From positions 55,113 through 119,112 of the forward strand of contig CAIUHP010000030.1 in NCBI GenBank assembly GCA_903899015.1: a stretch of DNA of 64,000 bases, written 5' to 3'. Positions 47,308 through 56,584 of the stretch are shown one piece after another. Made by a program: the position numbers and the translations under genes. The DNA is from an uncultured Armatimonadota bacterium. GTDB taxonomy: Bacteria > Armatimonadota > Fimbriimonadia > Fimbriimonadales > Fimbriimonadaceae. How positions within the stretch are numbered: the first letter of the stretch is position 1; each line of letters starts with the position of its first letter. The notes beneath the pieces are model-generated. The model had not been told where the DNA came from and did not search any database. It saw only the letters and a list, made by a program, of their open reading frames with translations.

Positions 47308-48248
47308 AGCGAAGTTTTCTGGACGCCGATTTTAATCGGCTCGCCGATTTCTGGAACGGATGCGCTCCAGACAATTACCGGATCGATGGTGAACAGCTTA
47401 GGCTAAACACTGTCGATTCCCCCGTTTTCGATTGGGGAGCGTCATGCATTCTCGAAGCGGATGGAGAAATCCTCGGCTTCGTTTCCGTCAAGAAGTCCGC
47501 TTCATCGCTCTATAACGGACCTGACAAAGATGTTGCTCATCTTTCGATGATTGCTTACTGCGAGTCTCTCTACGGCGTGGACCTCATGACGGAGGTTAAG
47601 TCCCTGTTGACAAATCGAGGTTATACGCGCCTTCAGTTTGGGCAGGATAGTCGCCATTTCTTTCCTGGGTGCCCCACTGATTTTCCAGCCTTGACAAGCT
47701 TTCTGACCGTTGAAGGCTTTACGAAGGGCGGGGAAGCGGTTGACCTTGAGAGCCAAATGGGATCGTATAAGTGTCACTGTCCGATGCCAGAAGGCGATGA
47801 ATTTCGGGTGATGAATGCCAAAGACATTCCCGCACTTACCGAGTTCTTTGATCGTGAGTTTCCAGGCCGCTGGAAATACGACACCCTTAAGAAGGTTGAG
47901 ATTGAAGGACCTTCTTGCGTGTTTGGGCTTTTCCATGGAAGTCGAGTGGACGGGTTTGCTTTGATCCAGAATGCTGACAATAAAGCTCCGATTGGAGGGG
48001 CAGTCTGGCATGTGGACCTCGGCGAGAACTGGGGCGCACTTGGGCCGATCGGTATCGCGAGAGACATGCGAGGCAAGGGAAGCGGAAACGCTTTACTGGG
48101 TGCAGCTTTAGAAGAACAACGTGATCGTGGAGTCGACCGATGCATTATCGATTGGACCGGACTTGCCGATTTCTACGGCAAGCACGGTTTCGAAATCACT
48201 CGCCGTTACCATGCAATGAGTCTAGGGCTTGAAGGCCCGAGCCTTTAA
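47304..48248 (+). CDS. GNAT-family N-acetyltransferase
   Basis: 314 residues with two acetyltransferase-like halves. The C-terminal half carries the acetyl-CoA loop MRGKGSGNALLGAALEE (R-x-x-G-x-G) and the typical terminal strand FYGKHGFEITRRY. The N-terminal half is a degenerate GNAT fold without the loop. The substrate is unknown. Last gene of the three-gene operon, followed by a perfect 20-bp hairpin. Confidence 0.85.
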   Translation: MKRSFLDADFNRLADFWNGCAPDNYRIDGEQLRLNTVDSPVFDWGASCILEADGEILGFVSVKKSASSLYNGPDKDVAHLSMIAYCESLYGVDLMTEVKSLLTNRGYTRLQFGQDSRHFFPGCPTDFPALTSFLTVEGFTKGGEAVDLESQMGSYKCHCPMPEGDEFRVMNAKDIPALTEFFDREFPGRWKYDTLKKVEIEGPSCVFGLFHGSRVDGFALIQNADNKAPIGGAVWHVDLGENWGALGPIGIARDMRGKGSGNALLGAALEEQRDRGVDRCIIDWTGLADFYGKHGFEITRRYHAMSLGLEGPSL

Positions 48249-48251
48249 GTA

Positions 48252-48294
48252 GTTGAGAAGAGAAACCTGCTCACAGCAGGTTTCTCTTCTCAAC
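48252..48294. terminator. Perfect 20-bp hairpin between convergent genes
   Basis: 48252-48271 pairs perfectly with 48275-48294 around a CAC loop. It lies between the GNAT gene and the TIGR03118 gene. There is no T tract, so it is a structural terminator or an RNA-stability hairpin for both transcripts. Confidence 0.8.
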
Positions 48295-48307
48295 CTTTCG
48301 ACCGATT

Positions 48308-49450
48308 TCAGCGAGCCCTTCTCGGCTTTGCGATCGGCGTTAGAGGAGCATTGATTCGGCCCAAGAGTCCGTGTGACTCACCTGCGGGACCTGCGGTGAA
48401 ATAGAGAGATGTGGAATCTCCCGCTGAACCTCCATTGCCAAACGAAAGACCCCAAAGTCCGTCGATAACCACGGCTTTGCCAGAGGCATCTGCAAAAGTG
48501 CCCACGTAAGTGTCGTCCGTTAGATTGAAGGCGTTAATTTTGCCATCACCGAAATTGCCGACGATGAGCATATTGGAGACCGATCCGAACGTGGGAGCAA
48601 GTGTCAAACCCCAAGGCGAATTCAAATTGCCCTTTGATGCGATCCGCTTAATCAGATGTCCATCCGTGTCGAAGGCGTTGATGTAACCATTGCCTTTGCC
48701 AGGAGTGTCGTCGTGTTTTGCCGCATCTTGCTTAGCATAAGTCACATACAACGTGCCGCCAATGTTCTGGATACCGAAAGGGGCAAATCCTGCGGGAATG
48801 GTCGGATCAGTGAAGGAGCCATCAAGCGTTGCTGGTGCGAAGTTCTTGTCCAGAACCATGACCTTTGCATTCGCGAAGTCTGTCGCGTAGATGAAGTTGC
48901 CCGTGCTGTTGGAACCGATTGCCAGCCCTTTGAAGACTGAGCCTAGCGCAGAGAAATCTCCTGGCGCTTCCGCTGCACCTGCATTGACAGAAGGATTCCA
49001 CCCGTCAATCCATCCCGATTCAGATGAGAAGATAAATGCAGCCGGGGCAGCGGTTGTCCCGTTTGTCACTTGAAAATCTGTGGTGCCATTGAAGACTTCT
49101 CCAGTAGGCGTGCCAAAAGGAATTTGAATTCCTCCTGGAGAAAGATTCGTTATGGAACCACCTACTTTGCCACCACTGTAGATGGACGCAAGGTTTGAGT
49201 TGTTGTCTGAAATCCACCAAGGTCCAGAAGCACTGAACGCAATGCCCCATGGATTCACCAGGTTTGGATCCGTGAGGGCCGCTTTTCCGGCTTGATCAGA
49301 GACGAGGTTCGTAACCGTGAACCCGGGAAGCATCGAACTTGTCGAACCCGTGGTAGTTCCAGTAGAACCGCTACCTCCGCAGCCAAGTAATCCAAGTGTC
49401 GCTAAAAAGGCTGATGCGCCTAATCCAAGTCTAACTTTGTTTGGGGACAT
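48308..49450 (-). CDS. TIGR03118 family lipoprotein
   Basis: 380 residues. Signal peptide with lipobox LGLLGCGGS, so a lipoprotein, followed by a Ser/Thr/Gly-rich stalk. The body shows the TIGR03118 pattern: LVNPWGIAFSASGPWWISDNNSN, VFKGLAIGS, FADPTIPAGFAPFGIQ-like and NSPWGLTLAP, ending with LLGRI. It is a beta-propeller of unknown role. Convergent with the GNAT operon. Confidence 0.88.
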   Translation of the reverse strand: MSPNKVRLGLGASAFLATLGLLGCGGSGSTGTTTGSTSSMLPGFTVTNLVSDQAGKAALTDPNLVNPWGIAFSASGPWWISDNNSNLASIYSGGKVGGSITNLSPGGIQIPFGTPTGEVFNGTTDFQVTNGTTAAPAAFIFSSESGWIDGWNPSVNAGAAEAPGDFSALGSVFKGLAIGSNSTGNFIYATDFANAKVMVLDKNFAPATLDGSFTDPTIPAGFAPFGIQNIGGTLYVTYAKQDAAKHDDTPGKGNGYINAFDTDGHLIKRIASKGNLNSPWGLTLAPTFGSVSNMLIVGNFGDGKINAFNLTDDTYVGTFADASGKAVVIDGLWGLSFGNGGSAGDSTSLYFTAGPAGESHGLLGRINAPLTPIAKPRRAR

Positions 49451-49478
49451 TTCACCCTTCCAAACTGGTTTGCCAATC

Positions 49479-51617
49479 CTAATCTGTTGTTGATTTTGAT
49501 GGAGACTTGACTGATTTGTTGGTTTGTGGGGTTGCTTGAATCTGTCTCAACCCTTGGGCTTTTGTCGAAGGGTGCTCCATAAACCACTTTTGCGAGTCGA
49601 ACAATTTAGTTCCTTTGGCGGGTTGGCGGCGGGTGTACTTACCACTATCGTCGAGATCCCAGCTTTGACAATTGTCTTTGAGACAGACTTCCAGGATCTG
49701 GTCTCGAATATGACACGACAGGTTCGGATCCTCAACGGGAACTAAGACTTCGATTCGGCGATCCAGGTTACGGCGCATGGCATCGGCCGATCCGATGAGA
49801 ACATCTGGTTTGCCTCCGCCACTGAAATAGTAAACGCGGCTGTGTTCCAAGAAGCGACCCACGATACTCATCACTTTGATGTTTTCGCTCATTCCAGGAA
49901 CTCCTGGTCTCAGGCAGCAAATGCCTCGGATGATGAGATCGATTTTGACTCCAGCCTTACTTGCATCATATAGCGCCTCGATGACTTCCGGATCGACGAG
50001 GGCGTTCAATTTCCATATCATTCGGCTCGGGCGCTCTTTTCGATGGAGAACAATCTCGTTTCGGATGCGCTGCAGGATCCCTTCGCGTAGGTTGACTGGG
50101 GCAACGAGGAGCTTGCGATACTTCGTCTGTTTGCTAAAGCCGGTCAAGTAATTAAACAGCTCTGAGATGTCTTGGGTAATCGCTTCATCTTTCGTGAAGA
50201 GTCCCAAATCGGTATAGCCGCGCGCGGTGCCGGGATTATAGTTTCCGGTTCCAACATGTGCATACGACTTCATCTTGTTGTGGTCTTTCCTCACCACCAG
50301 ACAAAGCTTGCAATGCGTCTTCATCTCCGGAAATCCATAGGTCACGTGGACTCCCGCTCGTTCGAGTGCTCGGGCCCAGACAAGGTTGTTACTCTCATCG
50401 AACCGAGCCTTTAATTCAATGACCGCCGCGACTTGTTTGCCATCTTCGGCCGCATCTTGAAGGCTTTCGACGATTGGAGACTCGCCGCCCATGCGGTAGA
50501 GCGTTTGCTTGATCCCGACAACATCTGGGTCGGTGGCTGCCGAACCTACAAAGGCCTCGATCGTTCTGAATCCGTCATAGGGAAGGTGAATGAGAAGGTC
50601 TTTCGAGTCGAGAGCTTCGAATAAGCCTGATGCGGTTGAAAGTTGGTCGGAAACGTACGGCAAGTGCGAAGGGAAACGTAGGGCTGGCTTGTCGATTTTT
50701 GCCAGTTCTAAGAGCACCTCAAGTCCTAGGATTCCTTCCACGCTAAAGACGTCTTCGTCATCAAGCTTGAGCATCGTCATAAGATGCTTTCGGACCTGAA
50801 GAGGCATCGTAGGGTTGTGCTGGAGCATGACCGGGTCGCCGAAACGACGTAGCTTGAGCGTTTCTTCGATCGTTGTAATAAGGTCGGCTGCTTCAAGCTG
50901 TCGGATTTCGATGTCGGCGTCTCGAATGACCCGAAAGAAATGCGAACCCAGTACCTCAACGCCCGGAAAGAGCGCATGGATGTTGTTCGCCATAACTTGC
51001 TCTAACGGGACGAATTCATTCTTGCGCTTGCCGAGTCGGACCAGTCGAGGAATCACGGTCGGTACTTTTACGCGTGCCAAACGGGTATCCGAACCCTTAT
51101 CAGATAACTCGACAGCCAGATTCAAACTTCGGTTGGAGATGAAAGGTACGACCGGTGCAGGATGCAAAATCAGGGGCGTGCAAAGTGGAAAGACCTCGCG
51201 ATGAAAATAGCTTCTCATCTCTGCCTGTTGCTTCTCAGTGAGTTCCGAGTACTCGCGCAGATGAATACCGCTCTTTTCAAGGCTTGGCTTGATGTGGTCT
51301 TCCAACACCGAACTGCAGCGTCGTCGAAGGGGTTCGGCCGCTCGGGATATCGTTCCTAATTGTTCGTTGGGGCTTAAGCCGTCGGGAGACATTTCGAGAA
51401 TGCCGCTCTCGAATTGTTCGATGAGCCCGCTGACGCGAACCATGTAGAACTCGTCTAAGTTGGATTCGAAAATGGCGAGAAATTTCAGTCGTTCTAGAAG
51501 AGGATGGTGAGTGTTTGCCGCCTCTTCTAAGACGCGCTGATTGAAGTGGAGCCAGCTTATTTCTCGGTTGAGATAACGGCTAGCCGGTATTTCAACGAGA
51601 GGTTTCGCTCTTCTCAT
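49479..51617 (-). CDS. ppk1: Polyphosphate kinase 1
   Basis: Makes and breaks long-chain polyphosphate using ATP. 712 residues, normal. Start region YLNREISWLHFNQRVLEEA, FESNLDEFYMVR, and the catalytic His regions THCKLCLVVRKD (autophosphorylated His) and GTGNYNPGTARGYTDLG with the second His area; C-terminal RGICCLRPGVPG and GSADAMRRNLDRRIEV are conserved. Forms an operon with the exopolyphosphatase gene immediately upstream on the minus strand. The C terminus has a Gln/Ser/Lys-rich tail. Confidence 0.96.
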   Translation of the reverse strand: MRRAKPLVEIPASRYLNREISWLHFNQRVLEEAANTHHPLLERLKFLAIFESNLDEFYMVRVSGLIEQFESGILEMSPDGLSPNEQLGTISRAAEPLRRRCSSVLEDHIKPSLEKSGIHLREYSELTEKQQAEMRSYFHREVFPLCTPLILHPAPVVPFISNRSLNLAVELSDKGSDTRLARVKVPTVIPRLVRLGKRKNEFVPLEQVMANNIHALFPGVEVLGSHFFRVIRDADIEIRQLEAADLITTIEETLKLRRFGDPVMLQHNPTMPLQVRKHLMTMLKLDDEDVFSVEGILGLEVLLELAKIDKPALRFPSHLPYVSDQLSTASGLFEALDSKDLLIHLPYDGFRTIEAFVGSAATDPDVVGIKQTLYRMGGESPIVESLQDAAEDGKQVAAVIELKARFDESNNLVWARALERAGVHVTYGFPEMKTHCKLCLVVRKDHNKMKSYAHVGTGNYNPGTARGYTDLGLFTKDEAITQDISELFNYLTGFSKQTKYRKLLVAPVNLREGILQRIRNEIVLHRKERPSRMIWKLNALVDPEVIEALYDASKAGVKIDLIIRGICCLRPGVPGMSENIKVMSIVGRFLEHSRVYYFSGGGKPDVLIGSADAMRRNLDRRIEVLVPVEDPNLSCHIRDQILEVCLKDNCQSWDLDDSGKYTRRQPAKGTKLFDSQKWFMEHPSTKAQGLRQIQATPQTNKSVKSPSKSTTD

Positions 51618-51619
51618 GG

Positions 51620-52513
51620 CTAAATCTTCCCTGCCGCCATCTCTAATATCGCACCTTCACGAATGCCAAATTCGCTAATCGCAAGCTCCTTGAGCCCGAA
51701 CTTTCGCATCAAGGCTCCGTAGACTAGAGAGCCAGGCAACAACGTGCTCGCACGCTTCTGTTTGACTCCAAATCGGGCAACGATTCGATCAACTGGCAGT
51801 CGAGTGGAAGCCCACGTGATGTAGTCCAATTCTGGAAGGGCAATGACTTTCTCGCTGTCGGGATGAAGAGCCCGCCAAAGACCACGTCCCACTCCACCGC
51901 TTGCTACTCCAAAGTTGGCCAATCCCGTGACCTGGCCTGTGGAAAGGACACTATCGATGTAATTGATCGCCGCGTTCAACGCATACTCGGGACAAGGGCT
52001 TCTCAGGCCTGATTCTGCGATGATACGACCCGTGCCGAGGGGCAAGGATTCTTTTTGAACGAGCTTATTGCCCTGAACTTGGCCAATCTGAGCGCTTCCG
52101 CCACCAACTTCGAACATCATTTCGACACCAAAATTCTTGGTATCGAGGAGGACTCCTCGAAGACTTAATTCAGCTTCGCGCTGAGGAGTAATGACGTCCA
52201 CCTTGACGCCCGTTTCCTCAAAAATCTTCTTGAGAACGGCCTTGTGATTTCTTGCCGAGCGCATCCCTTCGGTAGCGAACAAATAGAGAGCTTCGGCCTG
52301 CTTGGATGAGGCAACCGATTTGAACTCTTTGACAGCTTGGACTAACTGCTGGATGATCTCTTTGGGGATTTCGCCCGTTCGGGCAACAACCTCGCCAAGA
52401 GGAATCCACTCATTGAAGTTGTCTATGCGCATGACGAGATTGCCGTCCGTAGCAGCAACGAGAAGGTGAGCGGTATTGCTGCCAATGTCAGCCGCAGCGA
52501 GAATGCGCGTCAT
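51620..52513 (-). CDS. ppx: Exopolyphosphatase / GppA-type phosphatase, short form
   Basis: Degrades polyphosphate or pppGpp. 297 residues, the short form without the C-terminal HD-like domain. ASKHA fold motifs are AADIGSNTAHLLV, FEVGGGSAQIG, PLGTGRI and ASGGVGRGLW. Its stop is 2 bases from the ppk1 start, so the two opposing activities are co-expressed. Next to pheS, which lies about 100 bases upstream on the same strand. Confidence 0.9.
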   Translation of the reverse strand: MTRILAAADIGSNTAHLLVAATDGNLVMRIDNFNEWIPLGEVVARTGEIPKEIIQQLVQAVKEFKSVASSKQAEALYLFATEGMRSARNHKAVLKKIFEETGVKVDVITPQREAELSLRGVLLDTKNFGVEMMFEVGGGSAQIGQVQGNKLVQKESLPLGTGRIIAESGLRSPCPEYALNAAINYIDSVLSTGQVTGLANFGVASGGVGRGLWRALHPDSEKVIALPELDYITWASTRLPVDRIVARFGVKQKRASTLLPGSLVYGALMRKFGLKELAISEFGIREGAILEMAAGKI

Positions 52514-52606
52514 GAATAGCCTAGTATGAATCGTAGAGCGGGGATGTGTTCAAATTCAACCGAGAAAACGCTCAGTTTCTGGGTTCACCCTGTCGATAGG
52601 GAACAG

Positions 52607-53617
52607 CTATCGAATGGGTTCGAACTCAAACTGATTGAGGAACCGGAAGTCGTTCTCGAGGAACTGCCGAAGGTCGTCAACGCCGTATGCCATCATTGGA
52701 ATACGTTCGACACCCAGCCCAAAAGCGAAGCCACTGTACCGTTCGGTGTCAATTCCGTATCGCTCGAGAATGTTGGCGTGAATTAAACCTGCGCCGCCTA
52801 GCTCGACCCAACGGCCATTAAACAGCTTCGGGGTTGAAATGGCGTAGTCCACACCTGGCTCCACGAAAGGGAAGAAGTCGGGGCGGAAGCGAATGGAAAC
52901 TTCATCGCCGAACATCGCGCGGGCAAAAACTCCGAGCGTTCCTTTCAGGTGCGCCATCGAGACCCCTTCATCGATCATGAAGCAGTCCACCTGGTGAAAA
53001 GTGTGGCCATGAGTTCGGTCAACAGCTTCATTTCGGTAGGTTCTTCCCACCGTGAAGCAGCGCAAAGGAGGCTTGGTGTTCTCGAACACCCGACCTTGGA
53101 GTGCGGTGCATTGGGTGCGAAGCAAGGTTTCGTCGTCGATGTAAAACGTATCCTGATCGTCCATAGCAGGATGGTCGGGCGGATAATTCAGGGCATCAAA
53201 ATTATAACGGAACTCTTCGAGATCAGGGGACTCTTGATACTGGAATCCCATCCCGCCAAGTACTCGCTTGATCTTATTTGTTGTCTGCTGAAGGATGTGC
53301 TCTCGACCCATCCGGCGTCTCTCACCGGGCATCGTGACGTCAATTCTTTCTGCTTCAAATTGAGATTGCTGCTCGACTGATTTTAGTACCGCTCGTCTCG
53401 CTTCAAGAGCCGCTTCCACCGTTGCTTTTGCGCTGTTGACTCGCTGACCGAATGATGGACGATCTTCCTTCGAAAGACTTCCGAGCTGTTTCATGAGCCC
53501 GGGGATCGAGCCATTCTTTCCCAAGAACTTCAACTCAACGTCTTTGAGTTGACTAGAATTACCGGCCTGACTGATTTCTTGCAGCGCCGATGATTGGAGC
53601 TCTTCGGGAGTGTCCAT
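52607..53617 (-). CDS. pheS: Phenylalanine-tRNA ligase alpha subunit
   Basis: Class II aminoacyl-tRNA synthetase subunit that holds the active site. 336 residues from ATG at 53617; the longer frame (to 53647) lacks a good start. An N-terminal coiled coil, then motif 2 GRTYRNEAVDRTHGHTFHQ and motif 3 FGLGVERIPMM are present. The partner gene pheT is not in the window, which is less usual as pheST are often adjacent. Confidence 0.96.
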   Translation of the reverse strand: MDTPEELQSSALQEISQAGNSSQLKDVELKFLGKNGSIPGLMKQLGSLSKEDRPSFGQRVNSAKATVEAALEARRAVLKSVEQQSQFEAERIDVTMPGERRRMGREHILQQTTNKIKRVLGGMGFQYQESPDLEEFRYNFDALNYPPDHPAMDDQDTFYIDDETLLRTQCTALQGRVFENTKPPLRCFTVGRTYRNEAVDRTHGHTFHQVDCFMIDEGVSMAHLKGTLGVFARAMFGDEVSIRFRPDFFPFVEPGVDYAISTPKLFNGRWVELGGAGLIHANILERYGIDTERYSGFAFGLGVERIPMMAYGVDDLRQFLENDFRFLNQFEFEPIR

Positions 53618-53820
53618 GAAGCTTAGTTGTGCACTAATTCGAACCACGAAAGCAACAAGTACCTTATTCGTATTTATGCGCAGTTCGTAGCAAGCAAGAG
53701 CTTAGTCGGCTTGTATCACCGTAAATGATGTTACAGTAAGAACAGGCGAAATCGAGAAGGAAACTCGGCACCAAGATGCTTATGAAACCTCCTCCATATC
53801 GTTCTAAGTAGTGATACGAC

Positions 53821-54192
53821 GTGCCGCACACACCGATTTTTGTTTTGAATGAGGGAGTCTACGATCGCACTCGTTGGATGTCGATGTCCAAACGGGGTGA
53901 CGGGACTTGTGTCCTAAATTTAGTCGATTTGTGCATTGCTGGAAAACCAAGCAAGATGGGGAGCGTCACCCTACCGCTGGACTATTTACGAACCGTGATT
54001 GCGGGGGGAGCACTCCAACTATCACTTGCAAACGGTTATGTGCTATTCCGCCGTACGAATGACGATATGCACATCGAATTCAAAGGCGTTGAAGATTCGA
54101 GTATGACTCGAGCAACGATTGGCGTGAAAGATCTAAGTGCTCGTCTCGACGCGATTATGGAAGCGTCCGAGTCGCTGATGTTCGCCAAGTAA
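53821..54192 (+). CDS. Hypothetical protein
   Basis: 123 residues from a GTG start. Beta-rich pattern with VLNLVDLCIAGKPSK and ALQLSLANGYVLFRRTNDDMHIEF; no signal or membrane segment. I do not recognise it. The ribosome binding site is not evident, so the start is uncertain. It precedes the TIGR00300 gene by about 37 bases and may be co-transcribed. Confidence 0.6.
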   Translation: MPHTPIFVLNEGVYDRTRWMSMSKRGDGTCVLNLVDLCIAGKPSKMGSVTLPLDYLRTVIAGGALQLSLANGYVLFRRTNDDMHIEFKGVEDSSMTRATIGVKDLSARLDAIMEASESLMFAK

Positions 54193-54228
54193 CCCTCCGT
54201 CTAACTCTGAGCGTCGGTAGACTAGGTC

Positions 54229-55446
54229 ATGGTTACGGAACGGCTCAGTCTTGATGGCGACCTCCTTGACGACAACACGCTTGCCAAGGTGCTTGATCTA
54301 CTCAATCTTCACCGCGTTTCTTTCAAGATTCGACGATTTCGAATCGGCGAGCAGTCTTCCGAGCCATCGATCATCGAGCTACAACTCTCGGCACCCGACC
54401 TGAAGACGATGCACGAAGCGCTTGCCGAGTGTAAGCAGCACGGTGCGATTTTTAATATCGAGGAAGTCGTGCTTCTGGAAGCTGATATGGACGGTGTTCT
54501 TCCTGAAGACTTTCATTCGACGACCAACTTTACAACCCACATTCTTCTTGATGGGCAATGGATCGAAGTTGAGAACCTCGAAATGGACTGTGGAATCCGT
54601 GTTTGGAAAGAAGGGGAAACTTGGCGCGCCGCGACCTGTGCCATGCATCGGGTACGAAAAGGTGACCGCCTGGTTGTCGGATCTCATGGCGTTCGAATCA
54701 CGCCCTTGGAAGAGGAGCAGCGAGACGATCAAGAATTTCGATTCATGAGCAACGACGTGAGTAGTGAGCGCCCCAAGCGTCGCATGATTGCTCACGCCGC
54801 GAACACGATTCGAAAGGCCAAAGAAAATGGTAAGAGGGTTCTTTTCGTGGGTGGACCAGCAATCGTACACAGCGGAAGCGCGCCGCTTCTAGCGAGGCTG
54901 GTCGAAGATGGTTGGATCGATGTTTTGTTTGCAGGCAATGCCCTCGCAGCCCATGACATCGAGGCAAACATGCTCGGAACGTCTTTGGGGGTTGACCTGA
55001 ATACCGGTAGCAGCGGTCCCCATGGTCACACACACCATCTACGTGCGATCAACCGAATTCGAAGGGCAGGGTCCATAAAAGCCGCGGTTGAGAGCGGACT
55101 AATTACCGGGGGAGTGATGTTTTCGTGCATCCAAAAAGGCATCCCATTTGTGCTTTGCGGTTCCATTCGCGACGACGGACCCTTGCCAGATGTGATTACG
55201 GATAACGTCAGAGCTCAAGATACGATGCGGGAGCATATCGATGGCATTGGAGTCTGTTTGATGGTTGCGACGACGCTGCACAGCGTTGCCACCGGAAATA
55301 TCTTGCCTGCATCCGTCAAGACTTACTGCGTGGATAGTGATGCCGACACCGTCATCAAGCTAACTGATCGGGGCACCCACCAAGCGATTGGCCTCGTTAC
55401 CGATTGTGAGTTCTTTCTCAATGAATTGGTTCGAGCCTTGGCCTGA
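54229..55446 (+). CDS. TIGR00300 family protein (LOR/SDH-like, ornithine cyclodeaminase type)
   Basis: 405 residues. N-terminal LOR/SDH domain (about 1-115: MVTERLSLDGDLLDDNTL, LQLSAPDLKTMHEAL) followed by a Rossmann-like region with GKRVLFVGGPAIVHSG and FAGNALAAHDIEANMLGTSLG. This matches the TIGR00300 group, annotated as archaeal-type ornithine cyclodeaminase and related to AgrE/ArgZ C-terminal domains. It would make proline from ornithine. A role with the arginase at 17923 is inference because the genes are unlinked. Confidence 0.85.
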   Translation: MVTERLSLDGDLLDDNTLAKVLDLLNLHRVSFKIRRFRIGEQSSEPSIIELQLSAPDLKTMHEALAECKQHGAIFNIEEVVLLEADMDGVLPEDFHSTTNFTTHILLDGQWIEVENLEMDCGIRVWKEGETWRAATCAMHRVRKGDRLVVGSHGVRITPLEEEQRDDQEFRFMSNDVSSERPKRRMIAHAANTIRKAKENGKRVLFVGGPAIVHSGSAPLLARLVEDGWIDVLFAGNALAAHDIEANMLGTSLGVDLNTGSSGPHGHTHHLRAINRIRRAGSIKAAVESGLITGGVMFSCIQKGIPFVLCGSIRDDGPLPDVITDNVRAQDTMREHIDGIGVCLMVATTLHSVATGNILPASVKTYCVDSDADTVIKLTDRGTHQAIGLVTDCEFFLNELVRALA

Positions 55447-55480
55447 CGCCCAACCGGTATTGCCGGTAAGCTAATCACCG

Positions 55481-55678
55481 ATGCAACATGCTGGGTTCGA
55501 TGGACTAAATAATCCTCAGGGAGTTCTCCTTATTTTCGCCTGCCTGTTGTTGGTAACCGGCATCATCATCGGTGGAGCTTTCCTATTTCGATCGGCCACA
55601 AGGAAAGATGAGGAAATGCGAGCCGAAATGCGCAGGGTTCGCGATCAAGAGCAAGCTGACCAAAGCAAATCGAGCTAA
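55481..55678 (+). CDS. Small single-helix membrane protein
   Basis: 65 residues with one hydrophobic helix (GVLLIFACLLLVTGIIIGGAFLF) and a charged C-terminal tail (KDEEMRAEMRRVRDQEQ) likely to be a coiled coil. No family recognised. It starts 34 bases after the TIGR00300 gene. Confidence 0.6.
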   Translation: MQHAGFDGLNNPQGVLLIFACLLLVTGIIIGGAFLFRSATRKDEEMRAEMRRVRDQEQADQSKSS

Positions 55679-55861
55679 GTTTTAGACTCATCCTAGGTGC
55701 TTTCATGTTAGTTCGAAAGCGTCGAAATAAAGGATCGTAGATAGGATTTCGGCTAGGTTCACGGCAAGACCGAGCTACTTAAGTGTTTATTAGAATTTCC
55801 CTTACTCGGTTCGTGGCACAATGCAGATTACGTGCAGAGTCTGTCCTCCCGCTAGTTAGGC

Positions 55862-56584
55862 ATGTCGCAAGCGTTACGAATTCCAATCTTGATGTATCAC
55901 AAGGTCGATCGCTTGAACCGGCGATCGCAAATCCCTGGGCACTACGTAAGCCCTAACTTGTTCAGAAAGCAGATGATCGTCTTATCTGCCATGGGTTACA
56001 CGTCAGTTCCGCTCTCTCACCTTTATCGGAGCGACGTTAAGCTTCCGCGAAAACCGGTCGTCATTACGTTCGATGACGGATATGAAAACTTCCTGATCAA
56101 CGCGTTACCGATCTTGAAGAGTCAAAATTTCGTTTCCACCGTGTTTTTGGTCGCGAATCAGCTTGGTGGGACTAACGAGTGGGATTCTCGGAATGGGGAT
56201 GTTGAAGAACGCCTTATGGACGTTCGTCAAATTCTAGAGGCTCATTCTGGCGGAACAGAGTTCGGGTCCCACACGTCTGACCACGCGGACTTGAATGCCG
56301 TACCGAAGGAAGAGGCTCGGCGGCAAATTGTGGACTCCAAAGTAAAACTGGAAGAAACGCTCAATCTTCCGATCGAGACTTTTTGTTATCCCTATGGACG
56401 CAAGAATCCTGAAGTGGAAAAGATGGTTGCCGAAGCCGGTTATCGGCTTGCATGCTCGACTGAGAAGGGGCTCAACACAGATACAACAAATCCATTTGCC
56501 CTTCATCGAATCAATGTGCGTCGTGACACGAATGTTCCGGTTTTCATCATGAAGTTACTTCGGGGTAAGAGAAGTGATGGCTAA
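55862..56584 (+). CDS. Polysaccharide deacetylase
   Basis: NodB-fold carbohydrate deacetylase, 240 residues. Metal and catalytic motifs: ITFDDGYENF (Asp-Asp) and FGSHTSDHADLN (HxxxH, motif 2), with FCYPYGRKN as motif 3 and a C-terminal LHRINV strand. No clear signal peptide; probably peripheral or exported by another route. Overlaps the glycosyltransferase by 8 bases, so the pair likely modifies one extracellular glycan. Confidence 0.9.
   Translation: MSQALRIPILMYHKVDRLNRRSQIPGHYVSPNLFRKQMIVLSAMGYTSVPLSHLYRSDVKLPRKPVVITFDDGYENFLINALPILKSQNFVSTVFLVANQLGGTNEWDSRNGDVEERLMDVRQILEAHSGGTEFGSHTSDHADLNAVPKEEARRQIVDSKVKLEETLNLPIETFCYPYGRKNPEVEKMVAEAGYRLACSTEKGLNTDTTNPFALHRINVRRDTNVPVFIMKLLRGKRSDG

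Noticed and set aside
52526..52786. Plus-strand frame near pheS
   Set aside because: Mostly antisense to the conserved C-terminal part of pheS; no family match.
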